Shown: piece by piece, positions 1-8,256 of the stretch | Layout of the letters: each line of letters opens with the position of its first letter | How positions within the stretch are numbered: position 1 is the first letter of the stretch | Source: Clostridia bacterium | Lineage (GTDB): Bacteria > Bacillota > Clostridia > Oscillospirales > CAG-272 | Assembly (NCBI GenBank): GCA_017481595.1 | Contig: JAFUOY010000033.1 | Span: forward strand, 1-45,116 | Reading direction: 5' to 3' | DNA length: 45,116 nucleotides | Made by a program: the position numbers and the translations under genes | The notes under the pieces: model-generated | Told to the model about the DNA's origin: nothing | Database searches by the model: none | What the model saw: only the letters and a program-made list of their open reading frames with translations

Positions 1-15
1 AAACTCTCTGATAAA
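1..15 (-). rRNA. 16S rRNA gene, extreme 5' end only (partial)
   Basis: Read on the minus strand, the first 15 bases are TTTATCAGAGAGTTT. This matches the well-known start of Firmicute 16S rRNA, which continues GATCCTGGCTCAG outside this window. The promoter, hairpin and boxA-like leader upstream (positions 16-250) fit an rRNA operon. The gene runs off the left edge, so only its first bases can be seen and the exact mature end is inferred. Confidence 0.82.
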
Positions 16-250
16 TTGTATCTTATCTCTCTTTAAAGAGCTAAAATCTTCTTAACCAGAGCTTCTGTTTCTGCTCTATTACTTTTGTTTTGAGTTTGTT
101 TTCTCTAAAAGAATTTTCTTAAGAGTTCCGTCTTTGTACATTAGTTCTCTTAACTAATTTTTTCTTTTCATTGTTCAATTTTCAAGGATCTTTTACACTC
201 ATTTTCGCTGAGTGCCTTGCTATTATATCAAATACTTTTTGCTTTGTCAA
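16..250 (-). promoter_or_regulatory. rRNA operon promoter and antitermination leader
   Basis: On the minus strand a consensus promoter is visible: -35 TTGACA at 245-250, a 17-base spacer, and -10 TATAAT at 222-227. Just after the likely start is a 6-bp hairpin (196-201 with 209-214). It is followed by a boxA-like stretch, GATCCTTGAAAATTGAAC (about 174-191), which resembles the NusB/NusE-binding boxA of Firmicute rrn leaders. The remaining roughly 150 leader bases lead into the 16S start. There is no protein gene here. The promoter is seen directly; the antitermination role is inferred from family knowledge. Confidence 0.8.
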
Positions 251-339
251 GACCTTTTTTGAAATTTTTTTAATATTTTTTTATTATTTTTAGAATTTTT
301 TACTTCCTTGTAGAAAAACTAATTTAAAAGGAGGATTTT

Positions 340-1014
340 ATGGCTACGGTATTTATAAGAACAGCAATTATATACGTTATTTTTTTCCTTTCTGTAAGAA
401 TTGTAGGGAAAAGGCAAGTAGGCGAGCTCCAATTATCGGAGCTTATCACTATGCTGATGCTATCGGAATTGGCAGTAAATTCCATACAGGACATATCAAT
501 TCCGCTATCCTATTCAATAATTCCCGTAATTTTTCTTCTTTGCGCGGAGATAATAATATCTTATCTATCCATAAAATCTCAATTCCTTAAAAAAATATTT
601 TTCGGAACCCCCTGCATCATCATAAAGGACGGCAAGATAGATCAAAAGCAGCTTGCAAAGTTGAGAATCAGCGTAAACGAGCTACTGAGCGAGCTTCGCC
701 TTAAGGACTACTCTGACGTTGAGGATATTGATTACGCCATTATTGAGCAAAACGGACAGATCTCCGTTTTTCCAAAGCACAAAAAGCTGCCAACAAGCAT
801 CGAGGATCTTTACGAAAAGAGAAAGCCTTCTCCTCTTCCCTTTGCCATAATTACGGACGGAAAGGTAAACAAAAATGATCTTTTCCATATAGGCAAGGAT
901 GAAAAATGGCTGGAGGGGTATCTGAAAAAGCACAATTTAAGGCTTGATGATATATTTCTGCTGACGTCAAATCGCTGTGGGGATATAAATATAATATATA
1001 AGGAAGAAAAATGA
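340..1014 (+). CDS. DUF421 (YetF-type) membrane protein
   Basis: 224 residues. The first roughly 80 residues hold three hydrophobic segments and the family-typical stretch RIVGKRQVGELQLSELI. They are followed by the soluble part with INELLSELR-like and DYAIIEQNGQISVF motifs seen in DUF421/YetF proteins. The family is widespread in Firmicutes and includes spore-associated members; its biochemical role is not settled. The start at 340 follows a strong AAAGGAGG (326-334). The next gene overlaps its end by 4 bases and encodes a DUF4363 protein, a common pairing in Clostridia. The location next to spo0A is compatible with a sporulation role, but that is inference. Confidence 0.85.
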   Translation: MATVFIRTAIIYVIFFLSVRIVGKRQVGELQLSELITMLMLSELAVNSIQDISIPLSYSIIPVIFLLCAEIIISYLSIKSQFLKKIFFGTPCIIIKDGKIDQKQLAKLRISVNELLSELRLKDYSDVEDIDYAIIEQNGQISVFPKHKKLPTSIEDLYEKRKPSPLPFAIITDGKVNKNDLFHIGKDEKWLEGYLKKHNLRLDDIFLLTSNRCGDINIIYKEEK

Positions 1015-1373
1015 AATCATTTGTTATTTCCATAGTCACTCTTTTATTGGTTTTCGGAGTGATAATCTGGAATTTTTTCTACATTAACAATATATATGCG
1101 TACATGAGCGAGGTTGTTACAGAGCTGCACCAGGATGAAGAGTCAAAAATCAAGGTAGAGGAGTTGTGGAAACGCTGGAAAAAGAAAAGCGTACTGATCG
1201 CCCTATCCGTACCCCACAGAATATCCGATGAGCTGGAAAGAAATCTGACGATTTTAAGATCAAGAGTACAGGAAGGGTCAAAATCCGATTTTTTGGAGGC
1301 GAAGGAGCTGCTTCTAAATTCGATAGAAGAAATGAGAATTCACGCCGGGGCTTCATTAGATTCCATTTTTTGA
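1011..1373 (+). CDS. DUF4363 family small membrane-anchored protein
   Basis: 120 residues. One N-terminal membrane segment (about residues 4-25, VISIVTLLLVFGVIIWNFF) is followed by a helical, charged outer or inner domain with a central WKRWKKKSVLIALSVPHR stretch and a C-terminal leucine-rich helix. This matches the DUF4363 pattern, in which a single helix anchors a small all-alpha domain. The ATGA overlap with the DUF421 gene implies translational coupling, so the two probably act together in the envelope. Function unknown. No clear terminator follows; the 190 bases to spo0A hold the spo0A promoter. Confidence 0.75.
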   Translation: MKSFVISIVTLLLVFGVIIWNFFYINNIYAYMSEVVTELHQDEESKIKVEELWKRWKKKSVLIALSVPHRISDELERNLTILRSRVQEGSKSDFLEAKELLLNSIEEMRIHAGASLDSIF

Positions 1374-1467
1374 TACAGTTTTTACGCGCTTATTTCCCTG
1401 TTTTCGATACTCCATTAAACATAATTGGTAATTTCTTCCAATTTTATGCAAAAAACTTTGTTAAATT

Positions 1468-1474
1468 TGCCGAA
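1468..1474 (+). promoter_or_regulatory. Possible 0A box upstream of spo0A
   Basis: TGCCGAA at this position fits the Spo0A-binding consensus TGNCGAA and lies about 10 bases upstream of the -35 element of the spo0A promoter. In Bacillus, Spo0A controls its own promoter through such boxes. A 7-base match is weak by itself, so this is a suggestion only. Confidence 0.35.
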
Positions 1475-1484
1475 TTGGAAATTA

Positions 1485-1513
1485 TTGTAATTTATGGAAA
1501 TATATGGTATAAT
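1485..1513 (+). promoter_or_regulatory. spo0A promoter (sigma-A type)
   Basis: -35 TTGTAA (1485-1490), 17-base spacer, -10 TATAAT (1508-1513). It lies 53 bases upstream of the spo0A start, in an AT-rich gap of 190 bases that holds no gene. Confidence 0.6.
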
Positions 1514-1565
1514 TAAATCATCAAAAGAAGATTTAAGAAATTAAATATCATAAAAGGAGAAGAAA

Positions 1566-2339
1566 ATGGAAATTAACGCAAAAATTCTTGTAGCTGACGA
1601 GAATATTCAAACAAGACACTCAACGAAGGAGGCTCTTGTAAGAAAGGGCTACCGCAACGTGGATGAGGCAGCCAACGGTGAGGACGCCCTTATAAAAATA
1701 AGCAGAAATCACCCAGATATTGTAATTGCGGATATATGGCTTTCCAAGCTTGACGGCATCGGACTTATTAAAAACTCAAAGGGAATAAATTTTGGTAACG
1801 ATCAGGCGCCGTCCTTTATAATCGCGTCTATGGTGACTAATCAGAACGTGTTTATCGAGGCGACCAACGCAGGCGCGTCAATGTGCCTTATGAAGCCCTT
1901 TGATTTTTCAAGCTTGTGTGAGCATATTGACACAATTTACCGTTCCCGTGAGAACTCAAGCAACGATAAGAAGCCGAGCCGTGAGGATATTGAAACACAG
2001 GTTACAAAGGTGATACACCAGATCGGTGTGCCTGCACATATCAAGGGCTATCAGTACTTAAGAACGGCGATACTTATGACTATTTCCGATAACGATATTA
2101 TAAATTCCGTTACGAAAATCTTATACCCGTCTGTGGCAAAAAAGTACCAGACCACCACATCCCGTGTGGAAAGAGCTATCCGTCACGCCATTGAGGTAGC
2201 TTGGGACAGAGGCGACGTTGATACCCTCAATTCCTACTTTGGCTACACCATCCAGAATAATCGCGGCAAGCCCACAAACTCTGAGTTTATTGCTATGATC
2301 GCGGATAATATGCGACTTAAATATAAGCTTTATAACTAA
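1566..2339 (+). CDS. spo0A: Sporulation transcription factor Spo0A
   Basis: 257 residues. An N-terminal receiver domain (about 6-125) has the acidic pair D11/E12, predicted phospho-acceptor D56 in [14 protein letters not shown]88 and K110. The C-terminal DNA-binding domain (about 145-257) carries hallmark Spo0A segments: GYQYLRTAI, the recognition-helix region [18 protein letters not shown], and [14 protein letters not shown]. Phosphorylated Spo0A switches on early sporulation genes and represses others by binding 0A boxes. The start has AAAGGAG upstream. The gene stands alone, with its own promoter and terminator, and not beside spoIVB as in many Bacilli. The double signature makes the assignment firm and argues that the organism is a spore former or derives from one. 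Confidence 0.96.
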   Translation: MEINAKILVADENIQTRHSTKEALVRKGYRNVDEAANGEDALIKISRNHPDIVIADIWLSKLDGIGLIKNSKGINFGNDQAPSFIIASMVTNQNVFIEATNAGASMCLMKPFDFSSLCEHIDTIYRSRENSSNDKKPSREDIETQVTKVIHQIGVPAHIKGYQYLRTAILMTISDNDIINSVTKILYPSVAKKYQTTTSRVERAIRHAIEVAWDRGDVDTLNSYFGYTIQNNRGKPTNSEFIAMIADNMRLKYKLYN

Positions 2340-2344
2340 AAAAT

Positions 2345-2374
2345 GCCCTGTTGCAATTTTGCAATAGGGCTTTT
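2345..2374 (+). terminator. Intrinsic terminator of spo0A
   Basis: GCCCTGTTGC (2345-2354) pairs with GCAATAGGGC (2361-2370) around AATTTT, with one G-T pair, and is followed by TTTT. It lies 5 bases after the spo0A stop. Confidence 0.8.
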
Positions 2375-2395
2375 ACTATATATAATAAATGAAGA

Positions 2396-2425
2396 AAACA
2401 AAAAGAGGATCTTGCGATCCTCTTA
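2396..2425 (-). terminator. Intrinsic terminator of the rpmG-rplA operon
   Basis: On the minus strand AAGAGGATC (2416-2424) pairs with GATCCTCTT (2403-2411) around a 4-base loop, followed by a run of T. It lies 20 bases past the rplA stop, so transcription of this operon ends here and does not continue into rplJ-rplL. Confidence 0.87.
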
Positions 2426-2444
2426 ATATATGTTTGGCTTAAAA

Positions 2445-3134
2445 TTAAAGCTTAGCAGCGTTAACCTTGATACCAGGGCCCATTGTGGAAGCTACTGTGC
2501 AGCTCTTAATGTACTGACCCTTTGCAGCAGCGGGCTTAGCCTTGATGATAGCGCCGAGCAATGTCTCAAAGTTTTCTGTGAGCTTCTCTGTACCGAAGGA
2601 AGCCTTACCGATAGGACAGTGGATGATGTTTGTCTTGTCAAGACGGTATTCGATCTTACCAGCCTTTGCCTCAAGAACAGCCTTAGCAGCATCCATAGAT
2701 ACTGTACCAGCCTTGGGGTTAGGCATAAGTCCCTTAGGACCGAGGATCTTACCGAGACGACCGATAACACCCATCATGTCGGGAGTTGCGATAACTACGT
2801 CGAACTCGAACCAGTTTTCCTTAGTGATCTTTTCTACGTAATCTTCAGCACCTACGTATTCTGCGCCGGCATCAAGAGCTGCCTTAGCCTTGTCGCCACG
2901 AGCAAATACGAGTGTACGTACCTTCTTACCTGTACCGTTGGGAAGTACAACAGCACCTCTAACCTGCTGGTCAGCGTGTCTGGAGTCAACGCCCAAACGA
3001 ACGTGTACTTCGATTGTTTCGTCAAACTTTGCCTTTGAAGTTTCGCATACGAGCTTCATTGCTTCAGAAGGATCATAGAGCTTTGCTGCCTCGATGAGTT
3101 CAGCACTTGCGATATATTTCTTTCCCTTTTTCAT
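2445..3134 (-). CDS. rplA: 50S ribosomal protein L1
   Basis: 229 residues, the usual length of bacterial L1. Recognisable parts are [27 protein letters not shown] near the N-terminus, the central [12 protein letters not shown] and the conserved [18 protein letters not shown] segment. L1 forms the mobile stalk of the large subunit, helps release deacylated tRNA, and in many bacteria represses its own operon by binding the mRNA before rplK. It is the last gene of the operon, 20 bases after rplK, with AGGAGG before its ATG. Confidence 0.98.
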   Translation of the reverse strand: MKKGKKYIASAELIEAAKLYDPSEAMKLVCETSKAKFDETIEVHVRLGVDSRHADQQVRGAVVLPNGTGKKVRTLVFARGDKAKAALDAGAEYVGAEDYVEKITKENWFEFDVVIATPDMMGVIGRLGKILGPKGLMPNPKAGTVSMDAAKAVLEAKAGKIEYRLDKTNIIHCPIGKASFGTEKLTENFETLLGAIIKAKPAAAKGQYIKSCTVASTMGPGIKVNAAKL

Positions 3135-3154
3135 CTCAAATAACCTCCTAATCC

Positions 3155-3580
3155 TTATTCCTCAACAGTGATACCCATGGAACGAGCTGTACCTGCGATC
3201 ATGCTCATAGCTGCTTCAAGAGAGCCTGCGTTAAGGTCGGGCATCTTTGTTTCAGCAATCTTCTGTACCTGTTCCTTTGTGAGCTTAGCAACCTTTGTCT
3301 TGTTAGGTGTTGCAGAAGCTGTTTCAATACCTGCAGCCTTCTTGATAAGAACGGGCGCGGGAGGTGTCTTTGTGATAAATGTGAATGAACGGTCAGCATA
3401 TACTGTGATTACAACAGGAATGATGTAACCGATATCGTTCTTTGTTCTTTCGTTAAATTCCTTTGTGAAGTTAGGAATGGATACGCCGTACTGACCAAGA
3501 GCAGGTCCGATAGGCGGCTGGGGTGTAGCTTTACCTGCAGGGATCTGAAGTTTGATATAACCCTGAATTTTCTTTGCCAT
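3155..3580 (-). CDS. rplK: 50S ribosomal protein L11
   Basis: 141 residues, full length. The N-terminal [31 protein letters not shown] and FNERTK segments are typical of L11, as is the C-terminal GTARSMGI. L11 binds the GTPase-associated region of 23S rRNA and supports translation factor action. AGGAGG precedes the ATG by a normal distance. It follows nusG after an 86-base gap that can fold and may bind L1. Confidence 0.98.
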   Translation of the reverse strand: MAKKIQGYIKLQIPAGKATPQPPIGPALGQYGVSIPNFTKEFNERTKNDIGYIIPVVITVYADRSFTFITKTPPAPVLIKKAAGIETASATPNKTKVAKLTKEQVQKIAETKMPDLNAGSLEAAMSMIAGTARSMGITVEE

Positions 3581-3596
3581 GATTAATTCCTCCTAT

Positions 3597-3634
3597 GTGG
3601 TACTGTTGAGAGAACCATATTTTCTCTCTCCCAC
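3597..3634 (-). promoter_or_regulatory. Candidate L1-binding hairpin in the rplK leader
   Basis: On the minus strand GTGGGAGAGA starts a fold that closes with CCAC just before the rplK ribosome binding site, with GAGAGA/TCTCTC pairing inside. The GTGGGAG/CCAC pattern resembles the L1 stalk of 23S rRNA that L1 imitation sites copy. The position between nusG and rplK is where L1 autoregulation usually acts. The structure is visible; the binding role is inferred. Confidence 0.4.
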
Positions 3635-3666
3635 GTATTTGCGACTCTTTAAGCAGGTCGCGTCGC

Positions 3667-4212
3667 TTATTCTTCTATTTTTTTAATACATTTTGCATTA
3701 AGGCTGACAGGCATTTCTCTTCCTATTGAAGATACGATAACCGTAACCTCCTGCATATCATCTGAGATCTCACTGATCTTACCGCTATGTCCTGTAAGAA
3801 TACCGTCAATGATCTCAACCATATCGCCGATGCTGAATGCATCCGCCTTAACCATTTCCTCTCCGCTGATTGCGCGGGCCTCTTCATCAGAAAGGGGAAC
3901 GGGCTTTGATCCGGGTCCTACGAAGCCTGTAACACCGCTGATATAACGTACGATGTGCCATACCTCGTCATTCATAATCATCTTTACGAATACGTAACCG
4001 GGATAGATTTTTTCTTCAACTACCTTTTCTTTACCCTTAGCATCAACTGTAGTCGTAGTAACCACAGGAACCTTAACATCAAATATAAGATGAGAGAGGT
4101 TTCTGTTTTCCACTACTCTTTCAATAGTGCTCTTAACCTTGTTTTCGTGACCGGTGTAGGTATGTACCACATACCATTTCTGACCGGCAGTAAGTTCGTT
4201 GAAATCACTCAT
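3667..4212 (-). CDS. nusG: Transcription termination/antitermination factor NusG
   Basis: 181 residues. The NGN domain (about 10-115) begins KWYVVHTYTGHENKV and contains KIYPGYVFVKM and VTGFVGPGSKPVPLS. The C-terminal KOW domain contains DMVEIIDGILTGHSGKISEI. NusG binds RNA polymerase, affects pausing and termination, and couples transcription to translation. It lies 13 bases after secE in the classic order. The start has AAGAGGT upstream. Confidence 0.97.
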   Translation of the reverse strand: MSDFNELTAGQKWYVVHTYTGHENKVKSTIERVVENRNLSHLIFDVKVPVVTTTTVDAKGKEKVVEEKIYPGYVFVKMIMNDEVWHIVRYISGVTGFVGPGSKPVPLSDEEARAISGEEMVKADAFSIGDMVEIIDGILTGHSGKISEISDDMQEVTVIVSSIGREMPVSLNAKCIKKIEE

Positions 4213-4225
4213 TTTCGATTACCTC

Positions 4226-4462
4226 TTAAATTATTGATCCAAGAGCATCGAACAATACACTGAGTCCAGCGTCTACAAGTCCGAGAACCATTGCGATAAC
4301 TACTACACAGATGAGTACCAAGCCAAAGCTCTTAAATGTAGTCTTAACAGATGCCCAAGTGATCTTTTTGAATTCGCTCTTAAGACCCTTAAGCTTACGT
4401 CCGAGTCTCTTAAAAAGACCTGGCTTCTTTTCTTTCTTTACTACTTCGTTCTTTTCAGCCAT
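4226..4462 (-). CDS. secE: Preprotein translocase subunit SecE
   Basis: 78 residues: a short single-span SecE of the Firmicute type. A lysine-rich N-terminus leads to the amphipathic helix LKSEFKKITWASVKTTFKSF, followed by one membrane segment VLICVVVIAMVLGLVDAGLS. SecE clamps SecY in the protein-export channel. The TAAGGAG ribosome binding site and position between rpmG and nusG support the call. Confidence 0.95.
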   Translation of the reverse strand: MAEKNEVVKKEKKPGLFKRLGRKLKGLKSEFKKITWASVKTTFKSFGLVLICVVVIAMVLGLVDAGLSVLFDALGSII

Positions 4463-4473
4463 TGTGATTCTCC

Positions 4474-4623
4474 TTACTTTGTTTCCTTATGCAAGGTGTG
4501 CTTACGACAGAAACGGCAATACTTGTTCATTTCAAGTCTGTCAGGATCATTCTTCTTATTTTTCTTTGTGTCGTAATTACGCTGCTTGCACTCGCTGCAT
4601 GCCAATGTGATTTTGACTCTCAT
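4474..4623 (-). CDS. rpmG: 50S ribosomal protein L33 (zinc-ribbon form)
   Basis: 49 residues starting [12 protein letters not shown]. An in-frame start further upstream exists, but GGAGG at 4631-4635 lies 7 bases before this ATG, and 49 residues is the normal length. It has both CxxC pairs (CSEC and CRFC), so it is the zinc-binding version; bacteria often carry a second, zinc-free copy for zinc starvation. First gene of the operon. Confidence 0.96.
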   Translation of the reverse strand: MRVKITLACSECKQRNYDTKKNKKNDPDRLEMNKYCRFCRKHTLHKETK

Positions 4624-4769
4624 TTCAGCACCTCCATATTTTATTTGAGGACTTGTCCCCATTCGTTATGCACTTAGCGTGCATTGTGCCTCCCTCGTAG
4701 CAAAGGGATTAGCCCGAGATATGCGAAAAAAGCCGCACAAAAAAAGAGCCCTCCGCTTGAGGTGAATGC

Positions 4770-4798
4770 ATTATAACATAATATTATGGTGCTGTCAA
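4770..4798 (-). promoter_or_regulatory. Consensus promoter of the rpmG-secE-nusG-rplK-rplA operon
   Basis: On the minus strand TTGACA (4793-4798), a 17-base spacer and TATAAT (4770-4775): a perfect sigma-A promoter. The roughly 140-base leader before rpmG holds small hairpins, including ATGCAC/GTGCAT, and two T-runs. I cannot match the leader to a known regulatory RNA. Confidence 0.88.
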
Positions 4799-4844
4799 GA
4801 GCTAAAACGAAAATTTTTAAAAAATATTAAAAATAATTTTTTGC

Positions 4845-4873
4845 TTGATATTTTGATAGTGTTATGCTATAAT
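4845..4873 (+). promoter_or_regulatory. Promoter of the rimM operon
   Basis: TTGATA (4845-4850), 17-base spacer, TATAAT (4868-4873), divergent from the ribosomal operon promoter about 50 bases away. GGAGG at 4901-4905 then leads into rimM at 4913. Confidence 0.78.
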
Positions 4874-4912
4874 ATAAATTGGAATTTTATGTGTGCCTAC
4901 GGAGGATGATCT

Positions 4913-5419
4913 ATGGAAAAATATCTTGAATGCGGTGAAATAACGAGGATACACGGTCTTAACGGAGGCCTTGTCGTAAATCATTTTTGTGATGATTTTG
5001 AAACCTTTGCCGAGCTTGAAAGAATTTATATAAAATCTCCGTCGGGCTACGGCGAATATAAGGTAAAAAAGATCTCTCCCTACAAGGTTGGCGCGCTTCT
5101 CTATCTTGACGGAGTGACAAATGCTGACGAGGCGATGAAATTCAGAGGTAAGATCCTTTACGCTGACAGGGATGACCTTTACATAGACGAGGATTCTTTC
5201 TTTATAGTGGACCTTATCGGCTTACCCGTATACGATTATGAAACAAATGAAAAATACGGTGTTCTTGACGAGGTTGCAAACTACGGCGCCCAGGACGTTT
5301 ACGTTGTAAAGCGTGACGGAAAGACCGTTGGATACGTTCCTGTAGTGCCCGAATTCGTTAAGGAGATATCCCTTGACAAGGGTATTGCAATTTCACCTAT
5401 TGAGGGAATGATAGAATGA
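4913..5419 (+). CDS. rimM: Ribosome maturation factor RimM
   Basis: 168 residues. The N-terminal beta-barrel starts LECGEITRIHGLNGGLVV, matching the RimM GxIxxxHGxxG pattern. A PRC-barrel follows, with DLIGLPVYDYETNEKYGVLDEV and a closing YVPVVPEFVKEI. RimM binds S19 and helps mature the head of the 30S subunit. The stop overlaps the start of trmD by 4 bases (ATGA), the usual rimM-trmD coupling. The operon lacks rpsP, which often leads it in other Firmicutes. Confidence 0.95.
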   Translation: MEKYLECGEITRIHGLNGGLVVNHFCDDFETFAELERIYIKSPSGYGEYKVKKISPYKVGALLYLDGVTNADEAMKFRGKILYADRDDLYIDEDSFFIVDLIGLPVYDYETNEKYGVLDEVANYGAQDVYVVKRDGKTVGYVPVVPEFVKEISLDKGIAISPIEGMIE

Positions 5420-6168
5420 GATTTGACATACTTACCCTGTTTCCCGAGATGATAAGCTCCGTCCTTAACGAAAGCATAATAGGCAGAGCGCAAAAGGGCG
5501 GAATCTTAGAGGTCAACGCCCACAATATAAGAGATTACACAAAAAACAAGCACCGCAAGGTGGACGATACTCCCTACGGAGGGGGTATGGGTATGCTTAT
5601 GGCTACCCAGCCGATATACGATTGCTATCTTGCGGTAAAGGATATGCTGCCCGAGGGTAAAACGAAGACGGTGTATATGTCGCCAAGAGGCCGCATGTTT
5701 AACCAGACGGTGGCAAAGGAGCTGTCGGAGTACGACAATCTTATTATCCTTTGCGGTCATTACGAGGGAGTTGACCAAAGGGTTATAGACGAGATAATCG
5801 ACGAGGAGCTTTCTATCGGAGATTACGTGCTGACAGGAGGCGAAGTGCCTGCCTGTATCGTGGTGGACGCAGTATCCCGACTTATTGACGGAGTCTTACC
5901 CAGCGAGGAATGCTACGAGGATGAAAGCATTTCGTCAGGTCTTTTGGAATACCCTCAGTACACGCGCCCTCCCGTATTTAACGGCAAGGAGGTGCCCGAG
6001 ATACTTTTGTCGGGACATCACGGAAACATTGCCAAGTGGCGACTTGAAAGATCCCTTGAATTAACTAAGGAAAGACGCCCCGATCTGTATGAAAAATACA
6101 TGGCGGAGCATCCTCCCGTTGAAAAGAAGAAAAAGAAAAAAGCTCCACCCGTTGTGGATAAAGAATAA
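5416..6168 (+). CDS. trmD: tRNA (guanine37-N1)-methyltransferase TrmD
   Basis: 250 residues. The start MRFDILTLFPEMI and the trefoil-knot region (LCGHYEGVDQRVIDE, SIGDYVLTGGEVPA, VLPSEECYEDESIS) are typical. TrmD uses S-adenosylmethionine to methylate G37 next to the anticodon and so prevents +1 frameshifting. A C-terminal lysine-rich tail (EKKKKKKAPP) goes beyond the conserved domain. Confidence 0.97.
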   Translation: MRFDILTLFPEMISSVLNESIIGRAQKGGILEVNAHNIRDYTKNKHRKVDDTPYGGGMGMLMATQPIYDCYLAVKDMLPEGKTKTVYMSPRGRMFNQTVAKELSEYDNLIILCGHYEGVDQRVIDEIIDEELSIGDYVLTGGEVPACIVVDAVSRLIDGVLPSEECYEDESISSGLLEYPQYTRPPVFNGKEVPEILLSGHHGNIAKWRLERSLELTKERRPDLYEKYMAEHPPVEKKKKKKAPPVVDKE

Positions 6169-6192
6169 GAAATCAGTATTGGATGTGATATT

Positions 6193-8256
6193 TTGGTAAA
6201 CAAAAACGAAAGAGTTCCCCAAACGGCGTCAAAGTCAAAATTTGACCGCGCAAGCACGTGGTTCTTCTCCAAGGTAAAAAATTCCTTTTTCGGAAGATTC
6301 TTTACGTCTTACGATCAGCGCAATAAAAGCTTCGTCGATAAAACAAAGAATAAAAAGCAATCGAAGCTGAGAAGAAGAAAGAGGTTTGAGACCAAAAGAA
6401 AATTGGCAAGAACCTTTGAGCATAGCTTTTTTATAAAGAAATTCCCCCTTCTTGTAAGGCGTTTGCTCTGTACGTCCATGCGTGACTACGGAGTTGCTAT
6501 GCTGGTTATGGGTATTGTAATGTTCGCTATGTACCCTATACAGGACTTTATAACCTTTTTGACCGTTCCCTTCTCCACGCTTATTATCGGCGCGTCATTC
6601 AGCATCTGCGCTTTGCCGCTTTTGTTTTCTTCAAGATCCTTTGCCGCCTGCGTGATAACCTGTAAGCCTCTCAGCACAATACTTTTCGTGTGGCTCGGCA
6701 TGAAGAAGGATAATTTCCGTTCCGCAGCGGAGCAAAGCGTATGCTCATCATCCGCTACCGCATTTATCGCGGGACTTGTGTTCGGTATTCTGACCCATCT
6801 TACATCTCCCTTTACGGTTATAGTAACGGCATTTGTAACGGTGCTTGCATACATCGTGCTTACCACTCCCGAAACGGGTATAGTAATGCTCCTTTTCGTA
6901 TTGCCCTTCGTATCCGTAAAATATCTTATATTCATCACGATATACATTGACCTTTGCTACATCATAAAGTATCTCATAGGAAAAAGAACCTTTAAGTTTG
7001 AGTTCCTTGACATATTCGTAATATCGGTTTTGGCGCTTTTGGCATACGGCTACGGAGTTTCCGCAAATATCGGACAGTCCCATATGACCACGTTTACGAA
7101 TCTTGCCCTTGTAGTCTGCTATTTTGCGGTGGCAAATCTTATCCGCTCCAAAAATCAGTACAAGCGCTGCGTATTCGCGTTTACTATCTCCGTATCAATG
7201 ACCTGCGCTATCGGTATTATCCAGTATGTCTTTGGCAGAGCGGGTATTACAACAAACACATTGGAATTCTTTTCCAATATAGAGCAAAGAATAAGCTCCG
7301 TATTTAATGACCCCGACGTATTTGCCCTTTACCTGTGTCTGGCAATTCCCTTTATTATGCTGTTTGTAACGACGGCGCAAAGGGCGATGCTTCGCCTCTT
7401 TGGAATTTTCGTCCTCGGTCTTTCATTTACCTGTATTCTTATGACTCAGTCCGCTCCCGCTCTTATTACGTCCATTGCAATAATGCTTTTGTTCCTCATT
7501 GTTCTCAATAAGAACTACGTATATCTTTTGCTTGGCGTATGCGCAGCGCTTCCGATATTCTACTTCTCCTTGCCTGCAAATATGCTTGAAGCCGTACTTA
7601 ACTTCGGACGCATATCAATGGCGACGGGTGAGGCGCGCCTTTCACTGTTGAAGCTTACTGCGAAGATATTCTTAAACCGTCCCTACGGAATGGGTATTGG
7701 AGAGGCTAATCTTGAATCTATGACAAATCTGCTCGGCGCAGAAAGCGTATCAGACCTCGGATGCCTTTATACTCAGCTCCTTGCCTACTTCGGCATCCTC
7801 GGTGTTATTGTTATTGCCGCGTTTGCTATCGTATTCACGTCTCTTGCCATTTCCTTCTGCGTAAAGGCAAAGAATAAATACAGACGTGTAAACGGCGCCG
7901 CGGGATATTTGTCCTTCCTTGCTATTCTTATTTCAGGTGTGCTCTGCCATTCCTTAGGCTCAAGCGAGCTTGTGCTGCTTACATTTATGGCAATCGGCTT
8001 TACGGTTGCTTATTACAGGATCGAAAGAGATCTTGACGAGCCCGAAAAGATATATTTCGACATTACTACGGCATCGGTTGACATCAACATCCCCGCTGAG
8101 CTTACGAAAAATACTACCCCCAGGAGAAAGTACGTAAGAGCTCCCCGCAGAAAAGCGGTAGCGAAGGAGGATAAGGATCCTATTGAGGAGCTTCTCAGCA
8201 GTAACGAATTTATCAGAGTAATTGATGAAAAATCGGAGAGATCTGACAATGAGTAA
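6193..8256 (+). CDS. O-antigen ligase/polymerase-like polytopic membrane protein
   Basis: 687 residues, starting at a TTG with only a weak GGATGTG before it, so the start is less certain. A basic N-terminal tail of about 80 residues leads to ten or more membrane segments. A longer loop between about 345 and 370 is followed by SVFNDPDVFALYLCLAIPF, which resembles the N-D/N-P segment of the O-antigen ligase (Wzy/WaaL) superfamily. GIGEANLESMTNLLG and a repeat of Y/F-GILGV-type helices follow. Such proteins join or polymerise lipid-linked glycans on the outer face of the membrane. A basic, charged C-terminal tail (about 620-687) is probably cytosolic. It lies between trmD and a DUF4330 gene whose start overlaps its stop, an unusual place for a glycan gene. 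The substrate is unknown. Confidence 0.72.
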   Translation: MVNKNERVPQTASKSKFDRASTWFFSKVKNSFFGRFFTSYDQRNKSFVDKTKNKKQSKLRRRKRFETKRKLARTFEHSFFIKKFPLLVRRLLCTSMRDYGVAMLVMGIVMFAMYPIQDFITFLTVPFSTLIIGASFSICALPLLFSSRSFAACVITCKPLSTILFVWLGMKKDNFRSAAEQSVCSSSATAFIAGLVFGILTHLTSPFTVIVTAFVTVLAYIVLTTPETGIVMLLFVLPFVSVKYLIFITIYIDLCYIIKYLIGKRTFKFEFLDIFVISVLALLAYGYGVSANIGQSHMTTFTNLALVVCYFAVANLIRSKNQYKRCVFAFTISVSMTCAIGIIQYVFGRAGITTNTLEFFSNIEQRISSVFNDPDVFALYLCLAIPFIMLFVTTAQRAMLRLFGIFVLGLSFTCILMTQSAPALITSIAIMLLFLIVLNKNYVYLLLGVCAALPIFYFSLPANMLEAVLNFGRISMATGEARLSLLKLTAKIFLNRPYGMGIGEANLESMTNLLGAESVSDLGCLYTQLLAYFGILGVIVIAAFAIVFTSLAISFCVKAKNKYRRVNGAAGYLSFLAILISGVLCHSLGSSELVLLTFMAIGFTVAYYRIERDLDEPEKIYFDITTASVDINIPAELTKNTTPRRKYVRAPRRKAVAKEDKDPIEELLSSNEFIRVIDEKSERSDNE

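Noticed and set aside
2430-3038. 202-residue plus-strand frame over rplA
   Set aside because: Antisense shadow of a clear ribosomal protein gene, starting inside the operon terminator region.
4466-4662. Longer rpmG start giving 62 residues
   Set aside because: The extra residues do not match L33, and the ribosome binding site points to the ATG at 4623.
4663-4769. Possible tRNA or riboswitch in the rpmG leader
   Set aside because: Only small hairpins are visible; no cloverleaf, no CCA end, no T-box or other motif could be recognised.
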